Source of the DNA: Mycobacterium sp. GA-2829
GTDB taxonomy: Bacteria > Actinomycetota > Actinomycetes > Mycobacteriales > Mycobacteriaceae
NCBI RefSeq assembly: GCF_001499965.1
Contig: NZ_LQIT01000018.1
Location: forward strand, 29,716-93,715
DNA length: 64,000 nucleotides
Direction of reading: 5' to 3'
Under the pieces are notes generated by a model. That model ran no database searches and was not told where the DNA came from. It saw nothing but the letters and a program-made list of their open reading frames with translations. Below, piece after piece: positions 61,666 to 64,000 of this stretch. How positions within the stretch are numbered: the first letter of the stretch is position 1; the number at the start of each line of letters is the position of its first letter. Both the position numbers and the translations under genes were made by a program.

Positions 61666-61831
61666 GATGACTCCCTTCGCCCGACGCCGCCTCGGCGCCA
61701 TGGCATCGGAGTCCCGCCGGTCCCCGGCCCAGCGGGCCCGAGTCCATACGTCGATTGTGGCACCGACGGGCGCCGGTCTCAACGACACCGATCAACCGCT
61801 GCAATCCGCTGTCAGGTCCGGTGAACCGTCC

Positions 61832-61837
61832 TAAGCT
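61832..61837 (+). promoter_or_regulatory. -10 box of penicillin-binding protein gene
   Basis: TAAGCT ends 6 bp before ATG 61844, with no Shine-Dalgarno sequence; a leaderless transcript is likely. Confidence 0.5.
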
Positions 61838-61843
61838 GACGCT

Positions 61844-63973
61844 ATGCGCGCCCAGCGCCGGGCAAAGCGGGCAGCGCTCGCCAGACTGGCGGGCTGCTGC
61901 CTCGCCGCCGGGCTGCTCGCGGCGGCGTTGATGTTCCCGCTCGTCGGTGGCGCCGGGACGGCGATCACGCGCGTATCCGACTCGACCACAGAGGAATTCA
62001 CAGAACTACTCGAGGGCGCGGCGCCGATCGTCTCCACCATGGTGGATCAGGCAGGGAACCCCATCGCCTGGCTGTACGAGCAGCGCCGCTGGGCGGTTCC
62101 CAGCAATCGGATTGCCGACACGATGAAATTGGCGATCATCTCGATCGAGGACAAGCGCTTCAGCGAGCACAACGGCGTCGACTGGCAGGGCACCCTGACG
62201 GGGCTGGCGGGTTATCTGCGGGGCGATGAGACCACCCGGGGCGGGTCGACACTCGAGCAGCAGTACGTCAAGAACTTCAACCTCCTGGTAAAGGCGCAGA
62301 CCAATGCGGACCGGCGTGCCGCGGTGGAGATCAGCCCGGCGCGCAAGCTCCGGGAGATCCGGGCGGCCGTAGCCATGGACGCCGCACTCCCCAAGGCGGA
62401 GATCCTGGCCCGTTACTTGAATCTGGTGTCTTTCGGCAACGGCGCGTTCGGTGTTCAGGACGCCGCGAAGACCTACTTCGGCATCGATGCCAGCGACCTC
62501 AACTGGCAGCAGGCCGCGCTGCTGGCCGGGATGGTCCGCTCCCCCAGCTCTCTGGACCCGTACACCCACCCCGATGCCGCGTTGGAACGCCGCAACGTGG
62601 TGCTCAACACGATCATCGAGAACCTACCCGCGAAAGCCGACGAACTGCGCGCCGCCAAGTCCGCGCCGCTGGGCATCCTGCCGCAACCCGCGGCGCTACC
62701 GCAGGGGTGCATCGCCGCCGGTGATCGCGCGTTCTTCTGCGAATACGCGCTGCAGTATTTGGGCGGGGCGGGTTTGAGCCCGAGGGACGTCGCCCGCAAC
62801 GGCTACCTGATTCGCACCACCCTCGACCCGAGAGTCCAGGACAGCGTCAAGAATGCCGTCGACCGATTCGCCGACCCCACCACCGACGGCGTCGCCAGCG
62901 TGATGAGCGTGATCAGGCCCGGCAAGGACGCGCACCGCCTCATCGCGATGGCCGACAGCCGCACCTACGGGCTGGACGCGAACTCCGCCCAGACGGTGCA
63001 GCCGCAGCCGTTCTCCCTCGTCGGCGACGGCGCCGGCTCGATTTTCAAGATCTTCACCACGGCCGCGGCGCTCGACATGGGGATGGGCGTCAACGCCACC
63101 CTCGATGTGCCCCAGACGTTCCGGGCCACCGGACTGGGCGACAGCACCGAACCCGGATGCCCGTCGAAAACCTGGTGTGTGAAGAACGCGTCCCAGTACG
63201 CCGGCCAGATGAACGTGACTGACGCGCTTGCGAAATCACCCAACACCGCGTTCGCCAAACTGATTTCCCAGATCGGCGTGCCCCGCGCGATCGACATGGC
63301 GGTCCGGCTCGGGCTGCGGTCCTACGCCGAGCCGGGAACCGCTCGCGTGTACGACCCCGAGACCAACGAGAGCATCGCCGACTGGGTCAAGCGGCAGAAC
63401 CTCGGATCGTTCACGCTCGGCCCGCTGGAACTCAACGCGCTCGAATTGTCCAACGTGGCCGCGACCTTGGCCTCGGGAGGAGTGTGGTGCCCGCCCAGCC
63501 CGATCGACAAGATCTTCGACCGCCACGGAAACGAGGTGGCCCTCGCGGCGGCGCCCTGCGAGCAGGCCGTCCCCGAGGGGCTCGCCAACACGATGGCCAA
63601 TGCGTTGGGCAAGGACCACACCGGCGGAACCGCCACGGCTGCGGCGGGTTCGGCCGGATGGGATCTGCCGATGTCGGGCAAGACAGGCACCACCGAGTCG
63701 CACCGGTCGTCGGCATTCCTCGGCTTCACCAATCAGTACGCCGCCGCGAACTACATCTTCGACGATTCCCCGACCCCGTCGGGTCTGTGCTCGAGCCCGC
63801 TACGGGAGTGCAGTGACGGAAACCTCTACGGCGGAACCGAACCGGCCCGCACCTGGTTCGCGGCGATGAAGCCGATCGCCACCGACTTCGGCCCTATCTC
63901 CATGCCGCCCGCTGATCCGCGCTACGTCGACGGCGGCCCGCGCGGGTCGACCACCTCGAACACCCGGACGTGA
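61844..63973 (+). CDS. Class A penicillin-binding protein (PonA-type)
   Basis: A 709-residue bifunctional peptidoglycan synthase. A short cytosolic tail and one membrane anchor (residues 14-38) lead to the GT51 glycosyltransferase: IEDKRFSEHNGVD, RGGSTLEQQYVKN and RKLREIRAAVAMD. The transpeptidase has SIFK (Ser near 399), SPN near 465 and KTGTTE near 613. No PASTA domain is present, unlike PonA2; the layout fits an extra PonA such as M. smegmatis PonA3. It polymerises and cross-links cell-wall glycan outside the membrane. A GTG shortly after the stop might open a further gene beyond the window. Confidence 0.92.
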   Translation: MRAQRRAKRAALARLAGCCLAAGLLAAALMFPLVGGAGTAITRVSDSTTEEFTELLEGAAPIVSTMVDQAGNPIAWLYEQRRWAVPSNRIADTMKLAIISIEDKRFSEHNGVDWQGTLTGLAGYLRGDETTRGGSTLEQQYVKNFNLLVKAQTNADRRAAVEISPARKLREIRAAVAMDAALPKAEILARYLNLVSFGNGAFGVQDAAKTYFGIDASDLNWQQAALLAGMVRSPSSLDPYTHPDAALERRNVVLNTIIENLPAKADELRAAKSAPLGILPQPAALPQGCIAAGDRAFFCEYALQYLGGAGLSPRDVARNGYLIRTTLDPRVQDSVKNAVDRFADPTTDGVASVMSVIRPGKDAHRLIAMADSRTYGLDANSAQTVQPQPFSLVGDGAGSIFKIFTTAAALDMGMGVNATLDVPQTFRATGLGDSTEPGCPSKTWCVKNASQYAGQMNVTDALAKSPNTAFAKLISQIGVPRAIDMAVRLGLRSYAEPGTARVYDPETNESIADWVKRQNLGSFTLGPLELNALELSNVAATLASGGVWCPPSPIDKIFDRHGNEVALAAAPCEQAVPEGLANTMANALGKDHTGGTATAAAGSAGWDLPMSGKTGTTESHRSSAFLGFTNQYAAANYIFDDSPTPSGLCSSPLRECSDGNLYGGTEPARTWFAAMKPIATDFGPISMPPADPRYVDGGPRGSTTSNTRT

Positions 63974-64000
63974 CCGTGACGACGGATTCCACGACATTCA

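Noticed and set aside
63974..64000. Start of a further gene after the penicillin-binding protein
   Set aside because: Only about nine codons are visible, which is too little to support a feature.

Overview
The window is high-GC actinobacterial chromosome, most likely a fast-growing mycobacterium (Mycolicibacterium-like). The pointers are a KmtR/CDF metal-efflux pair close to the M. tuberculosis Rv0827c and Rv2025c proteins, a FadE5-type acyl-CoA dehydrogenase, F420-type LLM and DUF4873/AurF proteins, many TetR regulators, and several promoters with a TAnnnT box 6-7 nt before an ATG (leaderless transcripts). I see no rRNA, tRNA, CRISPR, prophage or intact insertion sequence. The content is mostly accessory catabolism, transport and regulation around a few housekeeping genes (prfC, putP, a class A penicillin-binding protein).

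Layout. 1-6 kb: a truncated TetR gene, a fused GlcD/GlcF-like dehydrogenase, a His-rich DUF4396 membrane protein behind a CsoR-type operator, and a methyltransferase paired with an MTHFR-C-domain protein. 6-12 kb: a frameshifted FadE5-like gene, a TetR gene diverging from a small FAD-monooxygenase operon, an LLM oxidoreductase and a GAF-ANTAR protein. 12-19 kb: an MHS transporter, an unknown protein, two adjacent two-headed TetR genes, and prfC. 19-26 kb: a PucR regulator and APC permease opposite a B12-dependent diol/glycerol dehydratase operon (fused large-medium subunit, small subunit, reactivase).

26-34 kb: a seven-gene operon (cupin, ring hydroxylase, ACMSD-like amidohydrolase, four-gene ABC importer) divergent from a GAF-PucR activator; it looks like uptake and opening of an N-heteroaromatic compound. 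34-42 kb: an AurF-type diiron protein with DUF4873 and TetR, kmtR-CDF nickel/cobalt efflux, DJ-1/PfpI opposite MocR, a drug exporter, then decayed genes. 42-47 kb: hydrolase, putP, HxlR opposite an exporter, then a second patch of gene fragments.

47-60.5 kb: the most interesting region. It holds a PuuD-type gamma-glutamyl hydrolase, two glutamine-synthetase-like ligases (one frameshifted), a Baeyer-Villiger-type monooxygenase, an HSL esterase, three intact SDRs and one deleted SDR, a DUF1116 protein, an unknown Cys-rich protein, an APC permease and a GntR regulator. Together they suggest gamma-glutamylation of an imported amine followed by ketone-to-ester-to-alcohol steps; the substrate cannot be told from sequence. 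60.5-64 kb: an SPFH-domain protein and a PonA-type penicillin-binding protein.

Two genes carry apparent one-base deletions (near 6056 and 53669), and three places hold internally deleted or fragmentary genes, so some of these loci may be decaying, or the assembly may have single-base errors.
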